A stretch of 64,000 bases of DNA, taken from the NCBI GenBank assembly GCA_937873155.1, contig CALMVZ010000010.1, positions 124,001-188,000 on the forward strand, written 5' to 3'. Positions 25,070 through 34,131 of the stretch are shown one piece after another (positions within the stretch are counted from its first letter, which is position 1; each line of letters opens with the position of its first letter). This DNA is from an uncultured Bacteroidota bacterium. GTDB lineage: Bacteria; Bacteroidota; Bacteroidia; B-17B0; Aurantibacillaceae. The notes under the pieces were generated by a model that was not told the origin of the DNA, searched no databases, and worked only from the letters and a program-made list of their open reading frames with translations. The position numbers and the translations under genes are program-made.

Positions 25070-27760
25070 TCACGGATCATAAACAAGCCCGGTATTGCTG
25101 GCTTCGTCCTTATCCTTCGTCGCAAGATTGTCGGGTGTATCCGCAGACCTTGCAGCGGCGGTTTTAAAACGTTCCTCTACAAATTTAACCCAATCTGCGG
25201 CAAATACATTGTCATTTGCATCTTTTTTCATGCCTCTCATTTCAAACTGTGCCAGTTTATAGTCTTTATCACCGGCCTCATCGCTAACTGTCTTTGCACC
25301 CTGGGCCGCTGACATGTTAGGCCAGGTGGATAAAGTGTCTTTGCCTTTGTCTTTGTCGCCCATTTCAACCATGCTTTTTATCCAGTCTTCAATTATCGGA
25401 CCATCTTCGCTTGTTTTTGTTCCTACAGGCACCCTAAAGAATGTCATATCCTTAGACATTGTGGCGTTTCCACCAATTGTTTTTGATATTTTATCGATGA
25501 ATTTGTCCATGCTACTGCTTTTATTGTTTGCGAACGATTTGAACAATTCTTTTTCTTCTTTATTAAGAATTGTACGGTACATGGAAGCAAAGTCACTTCT
25601 TGCGAGGATCCGGAAGGTGGCTTTTGAAGCTTCACCTCTTTGCGACGAGCGGTATCCCCGCCAGATATAATTTGCGATCAGCTGGAGGAATCCCTTCAGA
25701 TTAGCATACTCATTATAAGAATTTTTACCCTGCATTGCAGGTGTAAGATCCTTTAAAATATCAATCGTTTCTTCACTTATAGCAATAAGTTTATCTGCAA
25801 AATCTTCACCAAAAGTTTCATGTTCATACTCACGCACAAGGGAACTGTATTGAGATAAAGGGATTGCTTCAGATATTTGTACAGTTGCAGGCCAATGATA
25901 GTTTGTGATCTGTACGTAAAGATTGTACCCACTCTTGTTCAATGCTGAATGATGTTTAGTTGAAAGTTCCTTTGGCCAGCGAATAATATAATGCTGGTCA
26001 AGCTGCCGTTTTTCATGTGATTTTCCCCGAATATCTTCCACAATACTTTTTTCTTCTGGGGTAACAGTACCCTGAATGTATTTGTAACTTAAATCGTCAT
26101 CTGTATCTCTCTGGGCATTCAAAGCATCAGTCATTTCCTTGGCGTCTTCAATACGGTCGCGTAATTCAGACCACTTCCTGAACCATTTAGGCGTTTCAAA
26201 TTCTATAAAGCCCCCGGATTCTGATTGAAGTTCCATTCTGGTTTGTTCTTTATCTTTTTCAAGCACTTTTTTCTCCATGAATTCAACACGGCCAGAAACC
26301 AGCTTTCCGCTATCCTTGTGTACCTCCATCGGCTTAGCATTTGTTTTCAGCGTGTTATCTTTTTCAAAGTTCTTTTCATCATAATACTGTTTGTCATAGG
26401 TGCCTGGAATGATATTGGTTCCCGTATTTTTACTAAAGGATATTCGTTCAATTTTCAATCGTTTTTTATCGTAATCCACATAGTCTATATATGCCTTTTT
26501 TCCTTCTTTTTTTTCTACTTCTCTTTGTTTCTTTTCTTCCTCTTCATCATTTTCAGAAATTTTGGAAACTTTCCATATTTCTACTGTTTCGGCGTCAAAC
26601 TTGCTTTCATCCAGATGTTCTCTTTTTACCCTCATGAATTCGACCGATCCTTCCCTGAAATTATTGTTTTCATCAACGTGAATGTTTTCTAACGGCTCAC
26701 CTTTAGTAGTAAGAAATTTGTTCTGAAAAGTATTAGGGTTGGATTCTTCGGGAGATGCCGTAATAATTTCCTGCAGAATAAGATCTTCCTCTTTAAGTTG
26801 CGTGTTCAGGAGGCTCTCCCTGCTTTTTTCTGTTTTGAATTTGTAAACATAAGTTTGTTGAGGTTTTTTATCCGGGTTGATTTTTTCTGTGGCGTATTGT
26901 GCAGGTAATATTGGGAATGATTTTAAATCCCCTTCTTTTTTTCCGAAACTTTCGTGTCCCGCTTTTTTTGCTGATTTACCATGTTTTCCGGTAGTAATGT
27001 ATGCAACATCTTTTTCCTGGGGATCGTCGAAATTCTTCGAATTAGGGCCGTATTTCCTTCCAAGCAGTGTTGTGTCCGGTGTGTAATTAGGGTTTGTATT
27101 TGGGGCATTGGGGTTTTCCTTTTTAAGTTCAGCCGGAGTCTTTTTTACCGCCCAGATATAGTTTTTGGTCTGGATCTCTACTTTCATTGACCTTTGTATC
27201 TTTCTCCTCAAACCGTTTTTCTGCTGTTGCGTATGTGCTAATTCATGCGCTAATAAACTTTTCCCTTCGGTGGAGTTAGTATTGTAATTCCCGTTTTTAA
27301 AATAAACGTCCTGACCATAGGTAAAGGCTTTTGCATTGATGCCCTCACTCATTTCATGAGCGTTGCTATCCGTGTGGATCTTTACACCACTAAGATCAGC
27401 ACCCATTTTGCTTCCCATTTCATTTTGCGTGGCTGCGTCGAGTGATTGCCCGCTGCCTTTGCTGCCGTCTAATTTAGCCTGTAATTGTTCTGTACCATGT
27501 AAAGTCCCATTCTCGCTCTTTGCCATTAAGGATGTATCGTTTTCAATAAATGATGACGAACTATGCTTTGCGCCGCCGTTCACTACTTTATTGGCTACAA
27601 CATCGGCTTCCCGTTCGTATTTGTCATCCGGGTCGCCAATTTCGAGAGAAGATCTTTGATTTTTTTCTTCTTTTTCATCCTCCATACGCCACATTAGCTC
27701 GCGGCGGTCTTTCCGGCGTTGAATAATGTTGTCTTTACTTTTATTGTTGTATGCCCTCAT
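25070..27760 (-). CDS. Large DUF4157 (eCIS core domain) protein
   Basis: The 896-residue protein has no signal peptide. Residues 40-60 (DPDDKYEREADVVANKVV) and 105-182 form a DUF4157 domain ending in the zincin-like SLLAHELAHTQQQ (H172, E173, H176). DUF4157 proteins are strongly linked to extracellular contractile injection systems and polymorphic toxins. Residues 190-640 are charged and low in complexity; about 640-860 is a compact domain of no recognised family, the candidate effector part. No eCIS tail genes are in the window. The next gene downstream is a propeller protein. Confidence 0.8.
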   Translation of the reverse strand: MRAYNNKSKDNIIQRRKDRRELMWRMEDEKEEKNQRSSLEIGDPDDKYEREADVVANKVVNGGAKHSSSSFIENDTSLMAKSENGTLHGTEQLQAKLDGSKGSGQSLDAATQNEMGSKMGADLSGVKIHTDSNAHEMSEGINAKAFTYGQDVYFKNGNYNTNSTEGKSLLAHELAHTQQQKNGLRRKIQRSMKVEIQTKNYIWAVKKTPAELKKENPNAPNTNPNYTPDTTLLGRKYGPNSKNFDDPQEKDVAYITTGKHGKSAKKAGHESFGKKEGDLKSFPILPAQYATEKINPDKKPQQTYVYKFKTEKSRESLLNTQLKEEDLILQEIITASPEESNPNTFQNKFLTTKGEPLENIHVDENNNFREGSVEFMRVKREHLDESKFDAETVEIWKVSKISENDEEEEKKQREVEKKEGKKAYIDYVDYDKKRLKIERISFSKNTGTNIIPGTYDKQYYDEKNFEKDNTLKTNAKPMEVHKDSGKLVSGRVEFMEKKVLEKDKEQTRMELQSESGGFIEFETPKWFRKWSELRDRIEDAKEMTDALNAQRDTDDDLSYKYIQGTVTPEEKSIVEDIRGKSHEKRQLDQHYIIRWPKELSTKHHSALNKSGYNLYVQITNYHWPATVQISEAIPLSQYSSLVREYEHETFGEDFADKLIAISEETIDILKDLTPAMQGKNSYNEYANLKGFLQLIANYIWRGYRSSQRGEASKATFRILARSDFASMYRTILNKEEKELFKSFANNKSSSMDKFIDKISKTIGGNATMSKDMTFFRVPVGTKTSEDGPIIEDWIKSMVEMGDKDKGKDTLSTWPNMSAAQGAKTVSDEAGDKDYKLAQFEMRGMKKDANDNVFAADWVKFVEERFKTAAARSADTPDNLATKDKDEASNTGLVYDP

Positions 27761-28022
27761 TTATTATCAGTTCGTAATAACTCCCCGGGAACCGTTAGAC
27801 CCTGATGAAAAGCTATACAGATTTTAAATAATAATAAAGGACAATTTTCAAAAAAGCAGACATCAAATGTTTGGGTTTAAAGATGTTTTTATTCTTTCTG
27901 ATAATTCGGTTAAAGGATTAATTAACAGGTAATTTATTAACATTTCAGGCCATATTTCTTCATAAAAAATTTTGGGAATAGGGGCTAATATGGTTAAACT
28001 TGCACCATAATTTTCGAGAAAA

Positions 28023-28376
28023 ATGGCAGAAATACACATAACCGGTATCAAATATATAGAGATCAATACCCAGGAGGACTTAGAATTTAAGTACAAACCG
28101 GATGTTCCTAAATTGAAATTAGTTGGCAATATCATAGTAGCTGAAGAGGTGGATGATGATGAAGATGACAGCGTTGTGTTCCTTACCCAAAAACAACTGA
28201 ACCAGCTTTTATTGAATAAGGACGTTGAATTAAAATTGGTTGAAGACCGTTGGTATCCTGCAAAACCATTAAGCAAAGACCAGGTTAAAAAGGTAGGATT
28301 AGTGGATATAGATGCCGAGTACCTTGGCGCCGCGGGCGACATTAAATGCTACGAAGCTGTAAAAGTTTCCGAATAA
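28023..28376 (+). CDS. Hypothetical protein, 117 aa, upstream of cdsA
   Basis: A small acidic soluble protein with a Glu/Asp-rich loop (EEVDDDEDDSVVFL). No motif or family is recognised. It ends in a terminator 6 bases after its stop, yet cdsA follows 38 bases later, so the two may be partly coupled by readthrough. Confidence 0.65.
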   Translation: MAEIHITGIKYIEINTQEDLEFKYKPDVPKLKLVGNIIVAEEVDDDEDDSVVFLTQKQLNQLLLNKDVELKLVEDRWYPAKPLSKDQVKKVGLVDIDAEYLGAAGDIKCYEAVKVSE

Positions 28377-28382
28377 AACTTG

Positions 28383-28408
28383 ATCCCCGTGAAAGCGGGG
28401 ATTTTCAT
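28383..28408 (+). terminator. Rho-independent terminator
   Basis: ATCCCCG (28383-28389) and CGGGGAT (28396-28402) pair over 7 bp around a 6-base loop and are followed by TTTTCATTT. It sits between the 117-aa gene and cdsA, only 7 bases before the cdsA ATG. Confidence 0.7.
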
Positions 28409-28414
28409 TTATAA

Positions 28415-29266
28415 ATGGCTTTAAATTTCAAGACCCTCCTTACGCGTACATTGACTGCCGCTGTTTTTGTGGCTGTTCTTCTCTCAGCGATATATTTCGG
28501 TTACTTATCATTCAATATTTTATTCGGGATAATAACTGTTTGGGGCTTGCATGAGTTTTATGAGATCTCGGAAAAATTAAATGCTAAGCCTTTTAGATTA
28601 ACCGGATATATAACAGCTGCGATCTTATTTAGTGCGAATAGTTCACAATATTCGTATTGTACAGGGCAGGCGGCGAGTTTAACTTTAGTGCCTTTAGCAT
28701 TTATTTTTATCCTGGGGTTATTTTCAAAAAATGAAAAGCCAATTCAGGATATGGCATTTACCATTTTTGGTGTTGTGTATGTTGGTCTTTCTTTCTCATT
28801 ATTGAATAGGATTTCCTGGATACAGCCCGGAGTAAACAACGGAAAAATGTTTCCGGGAAATGATTACAACTTTCATTTGGTTTTAGGGCCGATCCTTTTG
28901 ATCTGGGCAAGCGATTCATTTGCCTATTTAGTTGGTAGCATGATCGGGAAAAGAAAATTGCATGAAAGAATTTCTCCAGGCAAAACATGGGAAGGTACAA
29001 TCGGCGGCGGCGTTCTTACTATGGCATCGAGTTATATTGTAGCAGGCTGGTTCCCTGAAATTGAATTCAAGCACTGGTTGGTCATTTCTCTTTTAGTTGT
29101 TGTATTCGGAACTTTAGGCGATCTGTTCGAATCGCTGTTGAAGCGTCAAGCCGGTATAAAAGATTCAGGAAAGATAATGCCCGGGCATGGCGGCATCTTA
29201 GACCGTTTTGACAGTCTTATGCTCGTTACGCCCTTCGTGTACTTGTATTTGAACTGGGTGTTGTGA
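28415..29266 (+). CDS. cdsA: Phosphatidate cytidylyltransferase
   Basis: CdsA makes CDP-diacylglycerol from phosphatidate and CTP in the inner membrane, the branch point of phospholipid synthesis. The 283-residue protein has about seven membrane helices and the family signature in SDSFAYLVGSMIGKRKLHER and SPGKTWEGTIGG; the final motif is KIMPGHGGILDRFDSLM with the conserved metal-binding Asp. It converges on a 95-aa gene with 4 bases between them. Confidence 0.93.
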   Translation: MALNFKTLLTRTLTAAVFVAVLLSAIYFGYLSFNILFGIITVWGLHEFYEISEKLNAKPFRLTGYITAAILFSANSSQYSYCTGQAASLTLVPLAFIFILGLFSKNEKPIQDMAFTIFGVVYVGLSFSLLNRISWIQPGVNNGKMFPGNDYNFHLVLGPILLIWASDSFAYLVGSMIGKRKLHERISPGKTWEGTIGGGVLTMASSYIVAGWFPEIEFKHWLVISLLVVVFGTLGDLFESLLKRQAGIKDSGKIMPGHGGILDRFDSLMLVTPFVYLYLNWVL

Positions 29267-29270
29267 TAAA

Positions 29271-29558
29271 CTAGAGTTTAATGTAATGTACTCTGTTGAT
29301 CGGGATAACCACACCTTGTTTCAGGATCACCCGCTTATCGGTAACACCCCAAACAGTTGTCTCCACCATTTTGAAAGACTGATCATCTTCAAAATAGATC
29401 TTGATCTTCTGTTGTTCTAAATTACCAAGTGATAAGGCTCTGTTCAGATCGGTGATGCGGTCGATCCTTTTGTCAACGTCTTCTAAAACTTCGCTATTTG
29501 GAAATCTTAGGGAGGAAATATTTTCCTTTTCAATTTTCTCGAAAGTAGCTGTGCTCAT
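29271..29558 (-). CDS. Hypothetical protein, 95 aa
   Basis: A small soluble protein; the second half (IKIYFEDDQSFKMVETTVWG followed by VTDKRVILKQGVVIPI) alternates as a beta barrel of SH3 or Sm type would, which is inference. It resembles conserved small Bacteroidota proteins, but I cannot name a family. Confidence 0.62.
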   Translation of the reverse strand: MSTATFEKIEKENISSLRFPNSEVLEDVDKRIDRITDLNRALSLGNLEQQKIKIYFEDDQSFKMVETTVWGVTDKRVILKQGVVIPINRVHYIKL

Positions 29559-29620
29559 GGCGGAATGTTTTTGGGATTACTTTATCTTATACGCCAAAAA
29601 ACCACCTCGGTTTCAACAAC

Positions 29621-30163
29621 TTATGAACTCCTTATATGAGGCCGGATAAGGTTCGAAAGCTCTTCCGAACGCTGAGTGCCAATACGATAGGTGAACCCGG
29701 CATTATCTTTTAATTCTACAAACTCCTGTCCGCTAGTATAGAATCTTATAACCCCTTTCGAATGAAGATTATATACAGCACGACGAAAAACATTGCGTTT
29801 GTAACGGCCTTTGCGCAAATAATTAATGGTGTTGAAATCGATCTTCACTTTTCGCGCTCCTAAAAATCCATCTATCACCATATAGCCCTCTTTGTAAACG
29901 CGGGTGTGAATGTGAAGGATGTAGGTGAGAAGTGCCGATATAACAAGAATGATCAGTCCTAATAAAAAGAAAACCTTACCAGAATTCGGAATGTGCTGAA
30001 TAGGATAAGACCCGATGTAGAACACACTAACCTGAACAGGCTTCGGGTTCTCACTCCAGTAATAGCCGATAAAACAAAACAAAGCCAGCACCATCCGCCA
30101 GATAATGCTGAGGCGGTTGTGGCCCATGTATTGTTTCTCTTCAAAAACTAAGTCCCTGTTCAT
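29621..30163 (-). CDS. Membrane protein with a PH-like domain
   Basis: Two membrane helices (about 20-37 and 65-85) precede a soluble domain with the order RVYKEGYMVIDGFLGARKVKID, then RRAVYNLHSKGVIRFYT, that matches the bacterial PH-like (DUF304) pattern by eye. The protein (180 aa) has no signal peptide. It overlaps tilS by 4 bases (ATGA), so it is probably translated with it. Confidence 0.6.
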   Translation of the reverse strand: MNRDLVFEEKQYMGHNRLSIIWRMVLALFCFIGYYWSENPKPVQVSVFYIGSYPIQHIPNSGKVFFLLGLIILVISALLTYILHIHTRVYKEGYMVIDGFLGARKVKIDFNTINYLRKGRYKRNVFRRAVYNLHSKGVIRFYTSGQEFVELKDNAGFTYRIGTQRSEELSNLIRPHIRSS

Positions 30164-31482
30164 TTAATTAATTCTAATTTCAATATTTTTTTTGTTGAGG
30201 CATTTATCTTGTAACGGTCGTCCAAACGCTGGCCGATCACCCAAACCACTTCATTTTTATTAAGGAGTAGCCAGATATTATCTTTTTCGAAGCGGTTCAA
30301 TTTTTGGTTGATGAGAAAATCGCTGATCTTTTTATATCCTGTCATTCCTAATGGCATGAATTTATCTCCGGCTTTCCATTTACGGATTTTCAGAGGGAAA
30401 ACAGGTTTCTCCAGATCGATCTGAGCAATATTTTTCCCGCTGATTATTTTTTTTGAGGCTGAAACATCGGCTAAAATCGTAAAAGGTAATTTTTTAAAAT
30501 CCTTAACATCTTTGATCAAGAATTCTTTATCTGGTGTTTTAGTTTCTAAAGTTTCAATAATAATAAATTCGCGGTCGATCAATGCCTTGTGTGTTTCCGA
30601 AAAAAATAGTTTACCGGATTGTGCTTTGCTGAGGTTCTCAAAAATTTGCTCGATCTGAGAAGCGTTGAATCCTTTCGGAGAAAGCCATTCAAATAATAAA
30701 AGTTCCGCAGATTCTTCCGCAACTAATTTTTTTAAATTGATCTTTAATGAATTTTTATCTTCAACAACCATTTTCTTATGTTTCTCATTCACAAATTGCT
30801 TAACAACTTTAGCCGATTGTTTAAATAAACGGATGTTATTCTCAAAAGTACTTTCAAGTGCCGGATTTAATTTTTTTAGTCCCGGAATAATCTCATGGCG
30901 TAAATAATTGCGTTTGTATTTCACTTCATCATTACTGCTATCTTCCCTGTATTTTAATTTGTTTTTCTTAGCGAATGCTAAAATAGATTCTTTGGTGGCA
31001 AATAATAAAGGTCTGGCGATCAAATTCTGTTTTTTCGGAATTCCCTTCAATCCGTTAATGCCTGTTCCCCTGATCAGATTAATTAAAAGCGTTTCTACAT
31101 TATCATTAGCATGATGCGCAGTTAAAATGAAATTGTATTTATTCTTTTTAGCCAGTTCCATGAACCAATTGTAACGCAATTCACGTGCTGCCATCTGAAC
31201 TGAGGTTCCTGTTTTCTTTACAAACGCTTTTGTGTCGAATTGCCTGGTGCGGATCTTTAATTTATTTTTCCCGGCAAAATCAATACAGAATTTTTCATCA
31301 GCATCCGATTCTTTCCCTCGCAATTTAAAATTACAATGTGCCAGTTCGAAATTGTAACCGCCATCTTTTAAGAGCATAGCTAATACAACCGAGTCCACAC
31401 CTCCGCTAAAAGCGAGCATGAGCTTATCAGTCCTGCTGAATAAACTGTTCTTGGAAATGTATTGTTTTAGCTTGTCTTGCAC
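30160..31482 (-). CDS. tilS: tRNA(Ile)-lysidine synthase
   Basis: TilS converts C34 of tRNA-Ile (CAU) to lysidine so that it reads AUA. The protein (440 aa) has the PP-loop SGGVDS (residues 26-31) in LAFSGGVDSVVLAMLL, then TAHHANDNVETLLINLIRGTG, and a C-terminal domain with KWKAGDKFMPLGMTGYKKISDFL. The start is GTG at 31482. A TACCTTTG box (31487-31494) lies only 5 bases upstream, which suggests a leaderless or very short leader message. Confidence 0.92.
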   Translation of the reverse strand: MQDKLKQYISKNSLFSRTDKLMLAFSGGVDSVVLAMLLKDGGYNFELAHCNFKLRGKESDADEKFCIDFAGKNKLKIRTRQFDTKAFVKKTGTSVQMAARELRYNWFMELAKKNKYNFILTAHHANDNVETLLINLIRGTGINGLKGIPKKQNLIARPLLFATKESILAFAKKNKLKYREDSSNDEVKYKRNYLRHEIIPGLKKLNPALESTFENNIRLFKQSAKVVKQFVNEKHKKMVVEDKNSLKINLKKLVAEESAELLLFEWLSPKGFNASQIEQIFENLSKAQSGKLFFSETHKALIDREFIIIETLETKTPDKEFLIKDVKDFKKLPFTILADVSASKKIISGKNIAQIDLEKPVFPLKIRKWKAGDKFMPLGMTGYKKISDFLINQKLNRFEKDNIWLLLNKNEVVWVIGQRLDDRYKINASTKKILKLELIK

Positions 31483-31540
31483 CCTGCAAAGGTAGTAAAT
31501 TGGTTTACTATTGTCTGCCTCAAATTGGCAGCATTCAGGA

Positions 31541-31590
31541 CCCCCTCCTCCGCCTTTGTACTTCTACAAGGCTTCAGTAACCGGCGGGGG
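31541..31590. repeat. GC-rich hairpin in the tilS-kmo gap
   Basis: GCCTTTGT and ACAAGGC (31552-31559, 31566-31572) form an inner stem, and a CCCCC/GGGGG outer stem is available (31541-31546, 31586-31590). It separates the divergent genes and has the look of a dispersed repeat. No protein fits here. Confidence 0.45.
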
Positions 31591-31669
31591 ATAAAATTCT
31601 TATTAAAACTGATTTTCATCAATAAAAATCACTTTGTTTTATGTAAAATTGCAGTGTAATTGCATCCGT

Positions 31670-33013
31670 ATGAGCAAAAATGTAAATATGATAGGAGCAG
31701 GCCTGGTGGGATCATTATTATCCATCTACCTCTCTAAAAAAGGATATAAAGTAAATATTTACGAACGCCGCCCTGATATGCGCACTGCAAAGATCTCAGC
31801 GGGTAAATCGATCAACCTTGCCTTAAGTGACAGAGGCTGGAGAGGATTAGAAGGAGTTGGTATTGCAGATGAGATCCGGAAAATTGCGATCCCCATGTAC
31901 GGACGTTTTATTCATCACAAAGACAGTTCAACAGCATTTCAACCTTACGGCAAAGATAACCAGGCCATATATTCCGTTTCACGTGCAGAAATAAATATGC
32001 GCTTAATGGATCTTGCCGAACAAAAAGGTGGTGTGAAAATTCATTTCAACGAACGTTGTACGCATATTAACAGACAAAGCTTAGAAGCAGAATTCATCAA
32101 CGAAGAAACTCATAAAACCAGTTCTTCAAAAAGTGACCTGATCTTTGGTTCCGATGGGGCTTTTGCGGCATCACGTTTAAATATGCAATTGAGCAGCGAT
32201 CGTTTTGAGTATAATCAACACTATATTTCTGCAGGTTATAAGGAATTAATTATTCCTCCCGGTCCCGGTGGAAGTTTTTTAATTGAGAAGAATGCATTAC
32301 ACATCTGGCCTCGCGGAAGTTTTATGATGATCGCACTTCCGAACATGGATGGGAATTTTACTTGTACTTTGTTCTTGCCATTCGAAGGTGAAAAATCGTT
32401 CGAAAATTTGAAAACAAAAGAGCAGGTCAGGAAATTCTTTGAAGAAGAATTCCCCGACGCAGTTCCGTTAATGCCAACTCTATTAGAAGATTTTGAAAAG
32501 AACCCTGTTTCTTCATTGGTAACAGTAAAATGTTATCCGTGGACCTTCGATAATAAAATTGCTTTGATAGGTGATGCTGCACATGCCATCGTGCCTTTCT
32601 TCGGACAAGGAATGAATTGTGGTTTTGAGGATTGTGTGGTGTTGAATGAATTAATAGAAAAACACAAAGAAGACTGGACTAAGATCATGCCGGATTATCA
32701 GGCTTTACGTAAACCTGACGGTGATGCGATAGCCGATCTTGCTATTGGAAATTTTATTGAGATGCGCGATAAAACAGCAGACCCGAAATTCTTATTACAG
32801 AAAAAGATTGAAGCACGTTTCAATTCGAAGTACCCCGATAAGTGGATCCCGCTTTACAGTATGGTGACTTACAGCCCGCACATCCGTTACAGCATAGCAT
32901 TAAAAGAAGGAAAAAAGCAGGAAGCCATCATGCAAAAAATTATGGCAATGCCTGATATAGAAAATAAATGGGACAGTGAAGAGGTGGAAAAAGAAATTCT
33001 AAAGTACGTTTAG
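31670..33013 (+). CDS. kmo: Kynurenine 3-monooxygenase
   Basis: KMO hydroxylates kynurenine with FAD and NADPH in the tryptophan route to quinolinate and NAD. I chose the ATG at 31670, which starts right before the FAD-binding GxGxxG (MIGAGLVGSLLSIYLSKKG). Further signatures are IALIGDAAHAIVPFFGQGMN (the second FAD motif) and CGFEDCVVLNEL. No other kynurenine-pathway gene is in the window. Confidence 0.92.
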   Translation: MSKNVNMIGAGLVGSLLSIYLSKKGYKVNIYERRPDMRTAKISAGKSINLALSDRGWRGLEGVGIADEIRKIAIPMYGRFIHHKDSSTAFQPYGKDNQAIYSVSRAEINMRLMDLAEQKGGVKIHFNERCTHINRQSLEAEFINEETHKTSSSKSDLIFGSDGAFAASRLNMQLSSDRFEYNQHYISAGYKELIIPPGPGGSFLIEKNALHIWPRGSFMMIALPNMDGNFTCTLFLPFEGEKSFENLKTKEQVRKFFEEEFPDAVPLMPTLLEDFEKNPVSSLVTVKCYPWTFDNKIALIGDAAHAIVPFFGQGMNCGFEDCVVLNELIEKHKEDWTKIMPDYQALRKPDGDAIADLAIGNFIEMRDKTADPKFLLQKKIEARFNSKYPDKWIPLYSMVTYSPHIRYSIALKEGKKQEAIMQKIMAMPDIENKWDSEEVEKEILKYV

Positions 33014-33014
33014 T

Positions 33015-33138
33015 ATTTCGGGTTTAGTGTTTCGAGTTATTCAGAATTCTAATGATATTTCTTCTTGTAAAAAATCTCTCTTTTAATAATAAAGCACTTT
33101 AGGTGTGCTTATTGACACGAAACACTAAACCCGAAATC
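33015..33138. repeat. Inverted pair of the TTTCGGGTTTAGTGTTT repeat
   Basis: ATTTCGGGTTTAGTGTTT (33015-33032) and its exact complement at 33121-33138 (18 of 18 bases) flank an 88-base A/T-rich core. The right unit overlaps the stop of the convergent gene by 2 bases. It is the same family as 16894-17025. Confidence 0.7.
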
Positions 33139-34075
33139 ATTCCGCTAACCATTTCTCGATCTCGCCCTGGTCAAGTTCAATATAATTCACAGCATGTTCT
33201 ACTGTAGAATTATTCACTAAATAAAGCGTTGGTAGATTTGTCCCAGCCAAATAAATAAACGGGCGTGCTCTCAACATGGTGTAAGGTATCTTTTCAGTTT
33301 TTGTATCCAGGTAGAACCATTTCATTTTTTCTTTTTCCCCGTTCAGAATAAAATAAAATGAGATGTCGGGATTTTTTTCATGGATCAATCGTATTTTTTT
33401 GGCAGCGATCCGGCAATGCTGACAACTCAAACTAAGGAATGCGAGAACATGTTTCCCTTGAGATAGTGTTTTTGGCGGTGTGGTTTCGTAAGCGTTATTA
33501 TAAAGGGTATCTAATGATAAAAAGAATTTATCTTCCGGTTTATTTAAATAAGCTTCAGAGTAATTAAGATCGACATAATTTAAAACGTGCGGCATTGCCA
33601 ATCCTGTGAGTAAAAACAAAATGCTTATAGCAGTTCCCAATTTCCCTAATGAATATTGAACAGGGAATTTGTAAATAAAAAAACAAACAGCAAGCATGAT
33701 CACATTCTTTACGATAGCCTGAAAAGGTGTCATCACAATTGCAGTACCAAAACAACCGCAATTACTGTTGTTGCCTTCATTAAGGATCATGAATCCTAAA
33801 TATGCTGTGAACATGACAAGTGTTGCGGCCGTAAGTTTGACTGTGAATTTTTTTAGGTAAAGATTAAAGATCAGCATCAGGCCAATGAAAAATTCAAGGC
33901 CGATCATGAAACGCGCAATGTACGGAGCAAGGGCCCAGTTCCCAACACCAAGGTCAACAAAAGTATATTCGAAGGGTTCGATGGGATCAAGTTTTGTATA
34001 ACCTGAATAGATGAATAACAAACCCATCAATACACTTAGTACCAGTGAAACTATTTTTAATATTTTCTCTTTCAT
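33137..34075 (-). CDS. MauE/DoxX-like membrane protein fused to a thioredoxin-like domain
   Basis: The first half (about 1-165) is a four-to-five helix MauE/DoxX-type redox membrane domain with FIYSGYTKLDPIEPFEYTF and a conserved SNCGCFG pair. The second half is periplasmic and thioredoxin-like, with the active site CQHC (in LSLSCQHCRIAAKKI) and a cis-Pro region TNLPTLYLVNN. A role in delivering reducing power outside the membrane is likely. The protein is conserved as a unit in Bacteroidota (recalled from memory). Confidence 0.8.
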   Translation of the reverse strand: MKEKILKIVSLVLSVLMGLLFIYSGYTKLDPIEPFEYTFVDLGVGNWALAPYIARFMIGLEFFIGLMLIFNLYLKKFTVKLTAATLVMFTAYLGFMILNEGNNSNCGCFGTAIVMTPFQAIVKNVIMLAVCFFIYKFPVQYSLGKLGTAISILFLLTGLAMPHVLNYVDLNYSEAYLNKPEDKFFLSLDTLYNNAYETTPPKTLSQGKHVLAFLSLSCQHCRIAAKKIRLIHEKNPDISFYFILNGEKEKMKWFYLDTKTEKIPYTMLRARPFIYLAGTNLPTLYLVNNSTVEHAVNYIELDQGEIEKWLAE

Positions 34076-34080
34076 ATCAA

Positions 34081-34114
34081 AAAAAAGGCCTCCGACGTAT
34101 CGGAAGCCTTTTTA
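34081..34114 (-). terminator. Bidirectional terminator
   Basis: GGCCTCCG and CGGAAGCC (34087-34094, 34101-34108, one mismatch) form a hairpin with A6 to its left and T5 to its right, so it can work both ways. On the minus strand it separates the small lipoprotein genes from the MauE-thioredoxin gene. Confidence 0.7.
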
Positions 34115-34131
34115 TATTGGTTAAACTAATA

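Noticed and set aside
26225-26692. 155-codon open frame on the plus strand
   Set aside because: It lies wholly antisense to the DUF4157 gene, and its Phe/Leu-rich product only mirrors the Lys/Glu-rich codons of that gene.
27863-28342. 159-codon open frame on the minus strand
   Set aside because: It is antisense to the 117-aa gene and its promoter; the Ser-rich product mirrors the acidic loop (GATGATGAA codons).
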